From Kwoniella bestiolae CBS 10118 (lineage: Eukaryota; Basidiomycota; Tremellomycetes; Tremellales; Cryptococcaceae): a DNA stretch of 64,000 nucleotides. The notes beneath the pieces were generated by a model. That model ran no database searches. It saw only the letters and a list, made by a program, of their open reading frames with translations, and was not told where the DNA came from. Below are positions 23,992-35,419 of the stretch, one piece after another (position 1 is the first letter of the stretch; every line of letters starts with the position of its first letter). Position numbers and translations under genes: made by a program. The stretch is from NCBI RefSeq assembly GCF_000512585.2, contig NC_089241.1, forward strand, positions 8,078,001 to 8,142,000, written 5' to 3'.

Positions 23992-26349
23992 TCAACACCC
24001 CTCCCTGCCGAAATCCGATTTAGGTCCACCAGCATCACCCGATGAACTCTCAACTTGAGCAATCACCTCGTTGTCCTCCCTGCCATGCACATGTATCTTC
24101 ACTTCCCTCACTTCCCTTCGGGCCCTCATCACTGCCTCTCTCACCTTCTGCTCAACGGCATGAGAATCGCGAACGGTCATTGTGGGTGGGACTGTTATTG
24201 TCAAGTCTAGGAGGGTTTGACCTGGACAGACACGCAAAACGTATGTCAGCTGAGCTGTACGAACATATTTGCGCTCCTCTCACCCCTCACCCTGCCTGCG
24301 CTCTGTTCCTCGCGTCTGGTTCTCGCCTGTTACGCCCATCTTCCCCACCGTCACGTATGTCCACACCTCTTCCCGACCTTCTTCCCCAGTCCGGCTCACC
24401 TCTCTTCTCTCACACTCTCCCTCTTGCGTCCTCCCCGCCCCCTCCTCTCCTTCCCGCCTTAGGTCTGCCTCTCTGCCTGATCCATCCCATCCGCCCTGAC
24501 GACACGAGATTCGATCTCGCTCCGTCTCAATCTCTCCCCATCACTACTCAACTCCGTCCTCCGTCTCCCTTCCCATCTCCCTCCCCACTATCCCCTCTCA
24601 GCCTCGCTCCACTTCCACAATCCCCCTTACAAATCGAATACTCACCTCCAGATTTGACCCCCCTAACATTCCTAACCTCCAATAGTTCCCTCCCGTCCAC
24701 CAAATCATTGACTATCCCGAAATACTTCTGCTTCGTCGTGGCGTCCACACCGGCATCTAACAATTCCAGGAAAGCAGTTTTGGACAAATTGAGCCCCTGT
24801 TGAAGGATGAAGAATGATACTGCCAGACCACCTAGGGGATCGAGGAAGTGGTACCCGCCAAAGGAGGAGCCGAGGATTGAGGTGAGAGCTACTAGGGATG
24901 TGAGGGCGTCTGCTCGGTGGCTATTGCGATGCATCAGCACACACTCCGATTCAAGCAAATAAAACTGTGAGAATTGTTGACAGAGGGTGTATTCAGAAGA
25001 CACCTTAGTTACTCACTGCAATGCATTGGCTTTCAATACCGGAGAATGTTCCTGAGCAGCCACCTTGGCAGTAACTCTATACAGCCATTCCTTGACTACC
25101 ACACTCCCCAGCGCAAACCATGCAGCATGTGGATTGAGTATCGCTCCAGATTCTGCACCATGCACATGACCATGATCATGCGAATGGGTATGACCAGCCA
25201 GGGCAGCGTCTGCCGCACCGTGTCCGTGCTCGTGGGGTAATGCCGAGGGACCATGAGAATGGAACATCTCGAGCAGAGGGGAAGGGACGGATGATGGGAG
25301 CCAGTGGCCTAGGGAATTGAAGAAGGTGCCGGGTGGGAAGGTCTCGAGGTATGGTAAGAGGGTTTGAAGGAGGAGCTGGAATGTTAGGAAATTGGTCAGA
25401 CCGTGCCTCCCGTGAACCGGTTTGTCTGTATGGATATGTTGAAGATCAGAGAGTAATTAGTTCGAGCCTACTCACATGATATGAATGCAATCCAATGCCT
25501 ACTGCCCCTCCCACAAGAATCACGCTCACACTGAGCGTACCAAAGGTTTCGAATTTACTGTATCCCCAGGGGAAATTATCTGTAGCTGGTCGCCGCGATA
25601 TACGCCACGTAGCGAGGGTGACGAAGTCCTATAAACCATTGCCAGAGATCAGTATGACATCGCTTGGCATCCCAATTATGATTATTGATATAGCTTATAT
25701 CGCAGCCCACTCACACCTAGTAGATCCGACAGACTATGCCCCGCCTCAGCAAGTAGCGAAGCTGAGTTCATCCATATACCTGCTGCGCCCTTCGAGAGTG
25801 TCAAAGCTATATTCGATCCCAGACCTATGCACATACATATCATGTCAGATCTCAGTCTGTACGAGCGAGGTCATATGATACAAGAGAAAGTGACCCACCC
25901 AACAACGTTATCCTCGTACCTCTGTCCAACTTCCCGCTAGATATAGCCTGCATGATCTGTTCAGCTCCTTCCGAGTGATCGTGCGCGTGCGTATGGAATA
26001 TCCCGTGATGCTCGTGGTCATGATCATGACTATGACTATGACTATGGTCGTGACCGTGTTTATGTATCTGTGTTGAGGATGTATTTGAAGATGGTGATGG
26101 TTTGGTCTCGCTCGAATGTGACCGACGGTACATCTTCCCAGTACTGTTATTGCGCTTCGCACGATGACTTGATGAAGAGGATGGTGTTGAAGATGTGTAG
26201 TAGGTTGATGATGAAGATGAAGGTAATGCTACAGATACAGATATAGGTTTTATATATCTCAACGTTGATTTACTTGACGAGGCTGCGCCCACTCCCGCTG
26301 CGCGTTGGAAGGATGATGCTCGCACTCGCAGCAAACACGTCGCCGACAT
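23992..26349 (-). CDS. Mitochondrial CDF metal transporter (MMT-like)
   Basis: Six exons (26349-25899, 25824-25715, 25628-25476, 25375-25017, 24920-24646, 24221-23992) give 525 residues. The basic, Ser-rich N-terminus (RVRASSFQRAAG...) resembles a mitochondrial targeting sequence. The cation-diffusion-facilitator core has two metal-binding helix motifs, AGHSLSD (H180, D184) and HHRADA (H358, D362). Two His-rich loops flank it, HSHSHSHDHDHEHH before helix 1 and GHTHSHDHGHVHG between helices. A soluble C-terminal domain (QTLLDLTITVPP... EVKIHVHG) follows. MMT1/MMT2 relatives move iron out of mitochondria in yeast. The extended His loops suggest tight handling of a divalent metal. The last intron is 424 nt, far longer than others here. 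Family assignment is firm; metal and direction are inferred. Confidence 0.9.
24567..24595 (-). other. G-quadruplex motif in the long intron of the MMT-like gene
   Basis: On the transcribed (sense, -) strand there are five G-runs of 3-4 with loops of 5, 1, 4 and 2 bases. On the + strand these are C-runs at 24567-69, 24572-74, 24579-81, 24583-86 and 24592-95. A second G-rich block lies at about 24433-24455. Folding in RNA is predicted, not shown. Confidence 0.6.
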
Positions 26350-27047
26350 CCTTCCAATCTTGATGTTTCCGACCTAAAGAATGCTATGCGATGCTGCGCT
26401 GATTGCTGTGTCCTATATACGAGGCATGTGTAAGATGGTGTTGGTATGCTTTGTCTATGATATACGATATGATAAGAGTCTAGTGGTATGATGGTGACGA
26501 ATAACCAGTAACAGAGTGGTGGTTAATGATCCGGCGGAGTTAAGCCGGGTTGATCCGAAGAAATACCATACGAGAATCCCAGTCAATCATGAACAACAGA
26601 ATTGTCATCGCTATGGTCCAAGTCTCCCTTTTGCTGCGAGAATCGCTTCGCCTCAATGCAAAGCACAAAGCACAGAGACGACTTAACGTGGCGATTCCCA
26701 TATATGAGTAGTCTTGCTGAACATGCCGAGAGGCCATCATCATCTCCGTCAATGAGAGGATCACCCGCCATTTTCTCATTCATTCAACCAAAGCAGCATC
26801 CATTAACCAAATTTTGATATACAAGCTTATTCCTCAGTCTCTTCCATTATCCCCGGAATGTAACAGACGTAGGAGTTGCGTGTTCGCGTACGACAGTTGG
26901 TGACGACATTTTCAAAGTTTGTAAATTCATCATTGTCTATATGTACAACGTCTGAGCCTATGCAAGTACTTGACATGGAATCATCAACCTTTTCCTGTAG
27001 GCCGTCACTCGAGCACCACCTCTACACATTCACGCAGATTGATCACC
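26350..27047. other. Promoter of the MMT-like gene and 3' flank of the next gene
   Basis: About 700 bases between two - strand genes. No coding region, repeat or RNA gene is recognised. Confidence 0.5.
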
Positions 27048-28165
27048 TCAAGTGGCAGATCGAGATAGTGCACGGAATTTAAGACCACCGATGGCGTCCA
27101 TAGTATCAGAGCTGACAGGAGCGACTTTGATGCCCGACTTCTGCATGAGATGCTCGTCAGCGGACGGTGTGCCTTCCCTGGCAGAGCTGGTTGGAGACCT
27201 CTCGTCTTGGTGCGTAGGAGAGTCGGCAGAAGCAGGATCTGGAAGTGTCTCGACAAACGATTGGTCGATTGATGAGGTTTGAGTGGGATCAATGTCGTTC
27301 GACTGTGATAGGAATGCCTTGTCAGCCAGATATACAGTACTCAGTTGATCAAAGAGCTGAACGGGAATCACAAGTACGCACATGATCATCATCATCATAC
27401 TCATCTTCATCATCATCTTCTGCCTGTTCCCTGACATCCCTCTCCTGGTATCTTGCAACCCTCTCCTCGTACCTAGCTCTTTCTTTCATCCGCAATTCTT
27501 CCATCAATCTCTCGGGATCCGTTCTGCCTCTTATCAACCTACCCCAATATCGCCCTTCATCTCGCAGCGCATCAAACGTCCAGTGACCTTCTCCACCTAC
27601 GATCATCTCAAATATCTGATTCTCGAAATCGACGTAGTAGGCATATTCGCAACACAGCCAGTTGTCCTCGAAATCTGATGAATCGATGAGGTGTTTGAGT
27701 TCGCCACTGAGTATAAGAGCGAGACAGGGGGCACCTTGAACACCTCTGAGCAATTGAGACCAGTTCATGTGTTTGTAATAACGTGATGAGAGTTCGTGCC
27801 TTCTTTCGAACTTCTCAGGATCGTCCATCTTATCTTTCTTTTCGTAAGAGTTCAAATGGTATTCCCTGGTAGTGTATAGCTCCACAAGTTCCTCGGAAGG
27901 TAATTCAAATTCCTCGTCTACCCAGGTGATCTGCGATGTCAGAAGGCCCACCAGTCAGCGAGGGTCCATCGAGCTAGTCAAGTGGAATATTTAGGACACT
28001 CGCCTCGTCCAATCGTTCGATCATCCGTTGTCGTTCTTCTGGTCTAAGTGCGGTAATGAACATGACGATATCGACACCAAGTTGATCAGGGAAGGAGTCA
28101 TAGTGATTGTAGCACCCTACTCGTCTACCTCGGATGATGAATCCGAGTATTCCTGCGGTTCCCAT
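27048..28165 (-). CDS. MGT-N family protein, downstream copy
   Basis: Three exons (28165-28004, 27930-27382, 27302-27048) give 321 residues. The N-terminus MGTAGILGFIIRGRR.GCYNH.DS.P is shared with the tandem paralogue at 28598-29476. A middle region shares WVDEE..., LRGVQGAPC, LSGELKHLIDSS and FENQIF motifs with it. The C-terminal third is charged and disordered (DDDEDEYDDDDH), then Ser/Thr-rich. I know of no assigned function for this fungal family. There is no signal peptide or membrane helix, so it is probably cytosolic. The first intron has a GC donor (GCGAGT at 28003-27998), where the paralogue has GTGAGC. The gene is intact and its tandem position indicates local duplication. Confidence 0.8.
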
Positions 28166-28597
28166 TGTTGTTTGGATATATTTGGTGAGGACGTGTGGTT
28201 GTAGGTTGCTGATGAAGTGTTGATCAAAGTAAGGTAGATTGTGAGCAGAAATGTTCCAATATGTTTGTATGTATGTGAGCTGATGAGATAGTTGACTGTA
28301 GTTGACTGTAGTTGACTGTAGTTGCATGTGCTTGACGATGGTTGACGATGGTTGACTGTGCAGTATCGTGAATGCTTAACTGACGTACTACAAATTTTGT
28401 ATGTCTATGCGTATGCAGTCTGTTTTCTGTATAAATCATCATGATGATATGGGTATGTACAACCTACAGTACACTGGAAGATGTTACTACTGTGTACAAG
28501 AACCAATTGCCAATTCTGGCGTGCTGAATACCAACCAGCTCCACTTCCTCATTCTCATCCTCTGCTGAGTGGATCCTTCAGTTCCAAGGGCTATCTC
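28166..28597. promoter_or_regulatory. Upstream region of the downstream MGT-N gene
   Basis: 432 bases between the tandem paralogues, on the promoter side of the gene starting at 28165. It contains the decamer array at 28291-28360. Nothing else is recognised. Confidence 0.5.
28291..28360. repeat. Seven tandem decamers, GTTGACTGTA type
   Basis: Three perfect GTTGACTGTA units (28291-28320) are followed by four diverged units, GTTGCATGTG, CTTGACGATG, GTTGACGATG and GTTGACTGTG. The array lies 126-195 bases upstream of the - strand start at 28165. It is either a minisatellite or a set of repeated factor sites. Confidence 0.85.
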
Positions 28598-29476
28598 TCA
28601 CTTTGCCGCAGTGGAAACAGAAGCTTCGGAAGGTTCACTCGTCTGTGTTCAATAAAAGATATCGTCAGCCCAGATTCTCCCAACATCGTGAACGAGAATG
28701 AGCACTCACTTTCTCGCCAGCTTTCTCCTCATGCTCCTCATGTTCTCCTTCCTCTCCTTTAGCTCCTTCCCCTTCTTCGCGTTTCTTCTTCTTCTTCTCC
28801 TCTTCCATCTCTTTCTCCTTTCTTCTTCGTTCGATCCCCCTGTCCCGCTGCAGATTATCATCCACCAATTTACCCCAAAACCCAGAATTCAACTGATCAA
28901 ACTTCCAGCTCCTCTCTTTCCCGTCGTCCATGAGAAAATCTGCTTCTCAAAGTCAATCCAGTAAGCCAATTCGCAGAATAAGCCATCTTCAACAAACTCG
29001 GTACTGTCGATCAGGTGTTTCAAGGATCCATCCAAGATGTAAGGTAAACAGTATGCACCCTGGATCCCTCGACAGATGGCGTAGTACCCATTCGGTTGAT
29101 CTTCATAGTGATGGTCTTGGGTGATTCTCCAGTAATTTGGTTGGGTATCTCTCATGTGTTTCTCCCAAGTTGACAGGTGGAAATCCAAGGATTTGTACTT
29201 CTCGACGATCTCGGGTGGTGCGTCGGATCCAGATTCGACCCAGATGATCTAGACATGACAGATCGTATCAATCACATATCAAACTGTGCATATAAGTCAA
29301 GTCAATGCGCTCACCTCCTCGAGTCGTTTAACCATTGATTGGATTTGTTCCGGAGTAAGACCGAGGATGAATTTGACGATTCCCACGCCCATGCCCTCTG
29401 GGTACGAGTCGAATTGGACGTAACACCCCCTTCGTTTGCCGCGGATGACGAAGCCGATCAGTCCCCGAGTTCCCAT
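28598..29476 (-). CDS. MGT-N family protein, upstream copy with frameshift
   Basis: Three exons (29476-29315, 29248-28710, 28642-28598) carry a paralogue of the gene at 27048-28165. It starts MGTRGLIGFVIRGKRRGCY and shares the WVES, CRGIQGAYC, LDGSLKHLIDST and FEKQIF segments. Right after FEKQIF the frame is lost and would stop at 28889. One frame over, the match resumes (KFDQLNSGFWGKL versus TFDALRDEGRYWGRL in the paralogue) and runs through a Glu/Lys-rich tail to a clean splice and stop. Exon 2 is 539 nt, one base short of a multiple of three. The break sits at a four-T run on the sense strand (28935-28938). It is either a recent pseudogene or a sequencing error in a homopolymer. Confidence 0.7.
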
Positions 29477-29812
29477 TATGAGTGGTATATGAGTTTGGAT
29501 GTGGATATAACAATGATGGTTGAATGTTAGGAATGGTAAGAAAAGTGAAAAGAGAAGTGTTAAAGGCGACTCGAAATATTCTACTGTAATTGTATGTATT
29601 TTTCCCTTGCTGACTGTGTTGTGTACTTTTGATGGTGGATAGTGAATAGGTTGAGTGAGGTTGACGACGCATTGTTGAGTCGGGGTGAGTCAACTTTTGA
29701 TGGTGATGACGTAAGGTAACATCCATCAAGAGTGGGTCTGTGCTCTAAACAAGTCGATGCCATGCATTGAAGAATACAACATACCGATAGTACAACATCC
29801 ATCCATCCATCT
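29477..29812. other. Short spacer, promoter of the upstream MGT-N gene
   Basis: 336 bases between the MGT-N paralogue and the stop of the transcription factor. It contains scattered GTTGA/GTTGAC words similar to the decamer array further down. Nothing else is seen. Confidence 0.45.
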
Positions 29813-32393
29813 TTACATGGTCTGCTCCAGCTCATCCAAACTATTCACAATGATCTTAGCGACCTTCCAGTTCCTCCTCCTCTCAAAGACATCTTTGATC
29901 CAATCCAACATCTCTGAACTATCCCTCGGCGTGACGTTGTTGAGTGTCTCTATGCATCCAGCTTTGACCAGCTGCCACGCTATCAGGACAGCTTTGAATG
30001 CGAATATGGCCATCCACGGTGCTTCGTCCGATACGTCCATCTTGGTATCTAGGTATGTGAGGAACCAGTTGAGGTGTCGGTCGACAGAAGCTGCTACCAT
30101 CGGTGAAGAGAAGGTCGTAGAGGAGTTACTCAGTCGTGCCCTGCGATGACAACCACGTGTCAGATCAACAGGTAGTACTTTACCTCATGATGATGGAGTG
30201 ATAACTTACGACGCTGCCAAAGCAGCTTCCAAGCTTCTTTCAACCACTCCGTTCGTGTGTGATGGTGACCAAAGCAACAACTCTATCATCGCTGTATGCC
30301 ACGTAGCTTGCATAAGTACCGACATAGGTGAGGAATCGATATTACTCTGGACAACAGGTTCAAAAGCGGTGAGAGAAGCGTGTAGAGCCTGTGTTCATTG
30401 AAGACCTATCAGCGAATGATCATACCATTTTGTATCCGTGATGTTATCACTCACCTCAAACCTCTCTATACACACTTTACCAGTCATAGTCGACCAACCC
30501 GACATCTCCCTCACACTACTCAGCAAAAACAGAATGACCACCAACGACCCGTGCGCATCGAAAGCAGACATGTCTAAAGACTGGTTGGGTGTCAGGCACG
30601 ATCTAACAGCAGTCAAGTACCGCTGCGAAGATTGTTGCTGTTGATCGTTGATCAAAGTGCGATAGGCCCATTCGGAAGAAGTGGTGACGTGCCATATGTC
30701 CTCGGAGCATGGTAGGTCATGTTTGATCTCTAAGTGGGAGATTGTACGTGGAACTGAGAGGGTATGGTACCATAGCACGTCGAGGTGATACGCTGCATAC
30801 AAGGTACTGTGGGATGATATTATGGTCAGTCTGTATTCATGAGACACTCTGTATCCATGGACTACTACGCAGTCAAGTAATCGACCTTCGTAGCATGATA
30901 GATTGATGGCATACTCACCGCTTATGACTCTCCGCTTTGACGTATTGTCTCCATAATGTCTCCAGATCTCCCGAATTGGCGGACTGAGTAGGATATGGAT
31001 CCGTTAACCCTCCTGTCCTGGCGAGCTGACGAAGGAAGACATCGAAAAGTCAGCGATTACAGGATCAGACAAAAGCTATCTTGGACCTTTGTGTGGTACT
31101 CGACCTAAAGCAAGAACTCACCTCGATCAACCTATTATGCATCCTCAGGCCATACGAGCTATCCGTCCCCGCAGAAAACATCAAAGCGTGAATTTCCAGC
31201 AATAGATACGACTGAATCACATCCAATTTGAACGCCCCATGATCCAACTCCTGATCGTTCTGCTCCATCGCATCCAGTAATTTCCTTCCCCTCGTAAAAC
31301 AGTATTTCGCAATTCTACTTCCCTCCGTTTCGTCCTCGCTAAATTGCATACTGACGCTCAAGATTGCCATCAGGAGATACTCGGATGTTTGGGCGATACT
31401 GAATGTCGGTCGATGGAGGAATGGGAAATAGCCTGATACATGCTTAAAGAATAGGGATACGCCCTTGTCGACTGTATCTTGCGATAGGAATATGTCGGCT
31501 GTGGAGGAAGAGGATAGGGGGGATGTACGCGAGGTGACGGTGCTGGGTCGTCGGTTTGTGGAGTTGTAGTATGTCGATGCGGAATCTGTTTAGTATGTAA
31601 AGATATTAGCGAGATACCCAGACATATTGAGAGAGGTGTGGGTAATTGAGTGTACACAAGATAATGTTATGAGCACACTTACGATCTGCCTGGAACTGAT
31701 CATACCCTTCCATCATACTCAGCGGAGGTTGAGTCAGCAGTGATTCGATCCTGAACATCTCTTGTGTCGGTATAGTACCTGAGTTGGAAGACAACGTTTC
31801 ATTGGGCCGTAGAGACTGACTATAACTGCCTGAAGCGGATAAATTCGAGTTGGAGTTAGGTTGATATGGCGCAGAAGATGACGAAGAGGGAGGGAAGATG
31901 GTCGAGTCCAATTGACTGAGATCATATGAGAAGGGCTGCTGCTGCGTTGGTTGTGATGATAGGGAATCTATCTGAGTGGGTATGTCCAGATCCATATCTA
32001 TAGACGTCCCCACAATATCATCCTGTTTCGGCGGACTGATATTATCCTTATCCTTGGGCGTGGTGGGCTGATCGGGGTGCTGTTTCTTTATATGCCTTTT
32101 CCTCAGATCCCGCCTGGCGAACACCTTGATACAGTAGAAGCATGAGAACTTGGTATTCTTGTCAGAGGGTCGATGGAGCAGGGAATGTCGTTTGAGGTTT
32201 TCCTACACTCCCGGTCAGTCTTAGCCTGCGAAGTACGATGGGGGCAGTATCTTACATGTCTGGTGAACCTCCTCGAACAGATCATACATTGGAAAGGCTG
32301 TAATGTGACATTGTTCCCGTTACCATTTCCATCGATGCCGACCTGGGAGATCTCAGGCGAACTTTGCTCGGGCGATGAACTTCCTCCTTGCAT
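29813..32393 (-). CDS. C2H2 zinc-finger transcription factor with fungal MHR domain
   Basis: Seven exons (32393-32256, 32202-31683, 31585-31122, 31025-30919, 30806-30455, 30388-30210, 30140-29813) give 695 residues. Two adjacent C2H2 fingers lie at residues 36-56 (C36, C39, H52, H56) and 67-88 (C67, C70, H83, H88). Splicing of exons 1 and 2 occurs inside finger 1. A Pro/Ser/Gln-rich region follows. From about residue 225 there is a fungal-specific transcription factor domain (PF04082-like), with YFPFLHRPTF, LLLEIHALMF and YHLDVLWYHTLSVP. This layout is typical of nuclear regulators of carbon or nitrogen use. Its targets are unknown; the catabolic genes just to the right are candidates by position only. 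Confidence 0.88.
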
Positions 32394-33386
32394 ATTGAGC
32401 GAAAGCGGAGTGTACAATTGATAGTACAATACACGATTGATTTTCGTTCGTGATACTGACTTGGGCTTGTAGTTCGAATGATATGTGTTGTTGTGGTGTA
32501 TTAAGGACGATGCGATGATGTAAAGTCCAGACACAGCGGTGAAGTAATCGATTCATATCCATTAGACGTCGACTTCGGTTGAAATGTTTTTGTTACCAGT
32601 ATCTTACTGCGTGCGTCCTGCTTATCTTCTGCTTTTTCTCCCTCTGCATGCCCTGCCACCTGGGGTACCCACAAATCGCAGGGAGCTTATGAGTAATAAC
32701 GTATGCCTTTTTACCCTGAGAGACCTGCAAGTAGGATACAGCACATATCCGACATTGACAGGTCACTTGATCCGTCCGGTTTTCGGTCCGGGTAAATATT
32801 GACAGCTAGCTGCTCAAATCTGGACATCCATAGAGGAGGGGGGGAAAGAGCATGAACGTCCGTCGATCTGCGTTCTCATGGCTATCGCTGGGACGAAATG
32901 TACATGATATCTCAGCATCACCAATTTGATCATGGCCTCGTCTCCCGAAAAGAGCTCATGTCATCCATTACAGGGCTCTGAATCTCAGGGGAAAACGATG
33001 GACGAATCATATTTGTGGCGAATGCAATTCATGGTTGGTCTCGTTTAGAGATGCACCATGGGAATGCCGCGATAAGGCCATGAAACCAGTAGCAGGCAGA
33101 CTGAACGAGAAGTCTAGTAGTGGCGATAACATGTGATGCATACCAAACAAGAAATTCGACCTCTACTACCACTATGAACCAGTAAGACAAGGACGTACAA
33201 AATGAGAATCTCCGAGATGCACAAAAATCTGACAATGACTGAACTAATTTAACGAATACTATATTTTCCTCTCATACTCCTCGCAGTTACAATGGCAATC
33301 CTGGAACATGTAGATATATACCCTTGATCTTTCTCAACATAGTTTTCTCCCAAATCTCTCTGTGAAAGGTTTTCTCCGCGCCGAAC
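32394..33386. other. Promoter of the zinc-finger gene and 3' flank of the MFS gene
   Basis: About 1 kb between two - strand genes. Only short chance frames are present. No repeat or RNA gene was recognised. Confidence 0.5.
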
Positions 33387-35419
33387 TTAATAACCTTCGT
33401 ATCTCCATCCCATATCAATCATTTGTTGAGTAACACCGTGCTTCATAGTCTCCCTAGCTCTGTCACCACCGGCCTCGAGTTTCTGGTTCTGTCGTCTGAG
33501 ATAGAACTTGTAGGCGGTGATGGTGGTAGCGAAAACTACACCACTGGCAAGAACTACAGAGTCATCATTCGTGTCAGCGTTGCATCTTTTGTCATTCAAT
33601 CAGCGAAAGGCAACATACGAGCACCGAAAGCGGCAAAGTACCTTGGGCCGTTGTACCACAAGTAGGATGTCCAGATGTTGGAAGTACCTCCGATGGCGTT
33701 CATCATGGCGATGGCAGCGGCTCGTTTGGCTACTGGTCGAGGCATGTGGTGGTTGATGGTCTTGTAGAGCAGCAGTTGAGGACCGACTATACGTAGGGAG
33801 ACTTCAGCATGATATCTCAGTGACTAATAGAAGAGGAGGGGAAACTCACCACTTCCGGAAGGCATGAAGATCATGGCAGTGTAGCGAGCAGCAGTGTTGG
33901 TAGTGGCCAAAGAAATGATGTAGGTGATTGAAGCGAGGCAAAGACAGAATAAGATGGGGGTGTACATCGTGTTCTTTCGCTATAACCAGACGGTGTAAAC
34001 AACTGTCAGCATATCTTTCAAGACCGAGATGGCAGTGATAGACAACTCACGTCACTGTACCAGGTCAAACCACAGTAGAAGAAACCAGCGAAGACGTAAG
34101 GAGGGGCAGTGAGAAGCAAGGTGTTGATGGAGTTGTAACCAAGGGTCTTGACGATGGTAGGGAAGAAGTTGGCAATAGAACCCATACATTGAGACATCAT
34201 GTTCATGAAGATAAGGGCGTAAATCTGGTAAAAAACCCTAGAGTCAGCAAGGGTGGCCTGCGATGTATGAGCGAATGGTGATCACACACCTTTGGATCTT
34301 TCAAACCAATGAAGAAACCTTCCATGGTACCGATTTGCTCGTTACCTTCAGCAGCACCTGCTTCTTTCTCAAGTCGCCATACAGCCATGTCTCGTTCAAG
34401 GGGCGTGAGCATCTTGGCGTTGTGAGGGTACTCGGGCTATATGCCGCGCGTCAGTCAGATATGTGACCTAACAGACTCCAAGGAAGCAAGCTCGAAAGCA
34501 AGTGCCACTCACCAAGAACAATGCGAAGATGAGACCAAGACCAACGGTAGCGACACCTTCGATGATAAACAACCACTGCGGACACATGAATCGTCAGCGC
34601 CCGATCCCTGAAGATAGTCAGACGATGCAAACTCACTCTCCAACCTCTGATACCGTGAGCTCCGTCGAGCTTGAGGCATCCAGCAGCGATCAAACCACCA
34701 AAGGCGTTACCGACTTGTTGACCGATATATAGACCTGCAATCCTTCTTCCGAGCTCGTTCTTCTTGTACCAAGCGGAGAGGAGGTAGATAACACCTGGGA
34801 AGAAGACCGCCTCCACAGCACCCAAGATGACTCGGACAGCGAGGAGAGCTTTGTAGGACTGCACAGCGGCGGTAGCAGCGGAGATCGATCCCCAAATGGT
34901 GACGGCGGTACAGATATAAGCACCAGGTCGGGTGATGTGCGAGATAATCAAGTTACTGGGGATCTGGAAGGGCAAGTAACCGACGAACAAGATCGAGATC
35001 GAGGTAGCGAATTGCTGAGTAGTCATGTTGAGATCGTCCATGATACCTTGCAGTTTGGCAGCGGACAGGTTCTGTCGATCGATATCTGCGGAAAAAGACA
35101 AAGTCAATAACGACGCGCCAATCTGGTTCGAGCCTGACTTACAGTTCAAGATGTAAAGTACACCGATGATAGGGCTATGCGAATTTGGTCAGCCACGAAG
35201 GCAGCCTTCCAAGTCTCCTCTTTCAAGTCAAAATAAAACCTACAGAATGACCATGTCGGCCTTTCGGACAATCTTCTTCTCGAGCGCGTGTCGTTCGTCT
35301 TCTGTCAAAGCTCGAAGACTCTCAGGCATACCCACGTTGGCATCGTCGACACTTTCGTGTAAGACTGCCAACTCGGCATCCTTGGTATCGTATTGTTTCG
35401 TTTCGAGGTTGTCCGCCAT
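33387..35419 (-). CDS. MFS transporter, anion:cation symporter (ACS/Dal5-like) type
   Basis: Nine exons (35419-35244, 35174-35143, 35085-34637, 34575-34513, 34436-34290, 34224-34051, 33979-33850, 33786-33619, 33553-33387) give 501 residues with about 12 membrane helices and cytoplasmic ends. Family marks include NYIDRQNLSAAKLQGIMDDL after helix 1, FQIPSNLIISHI in helix 2-3 and RVILGAVEAVFFPGVIYLLS in helix 4. The ACS family in fungi carries allantoate, nicotinate, biotin, tartrate and similar organic anions through the plasma membrane by proton symport. The substrate here is not predictable. It is divergent from the HpcH aldolase gene (673 bases between starts), so joint regulation is plausible. 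Confidence 0.92.

Noticed and set aside
24042..24803. 253-codon Pro/Ser/Leu-rich + strand open frame
   Set aside because: Antisense to the G-rich intron and flanking exons of the MMT-like gene; low-complexity shadow.
31370..31657. 95-codon - strand frame within the transcription factor
   Set aside because: Out-of-frame reading of exon 3 of the zinc-finger gene.
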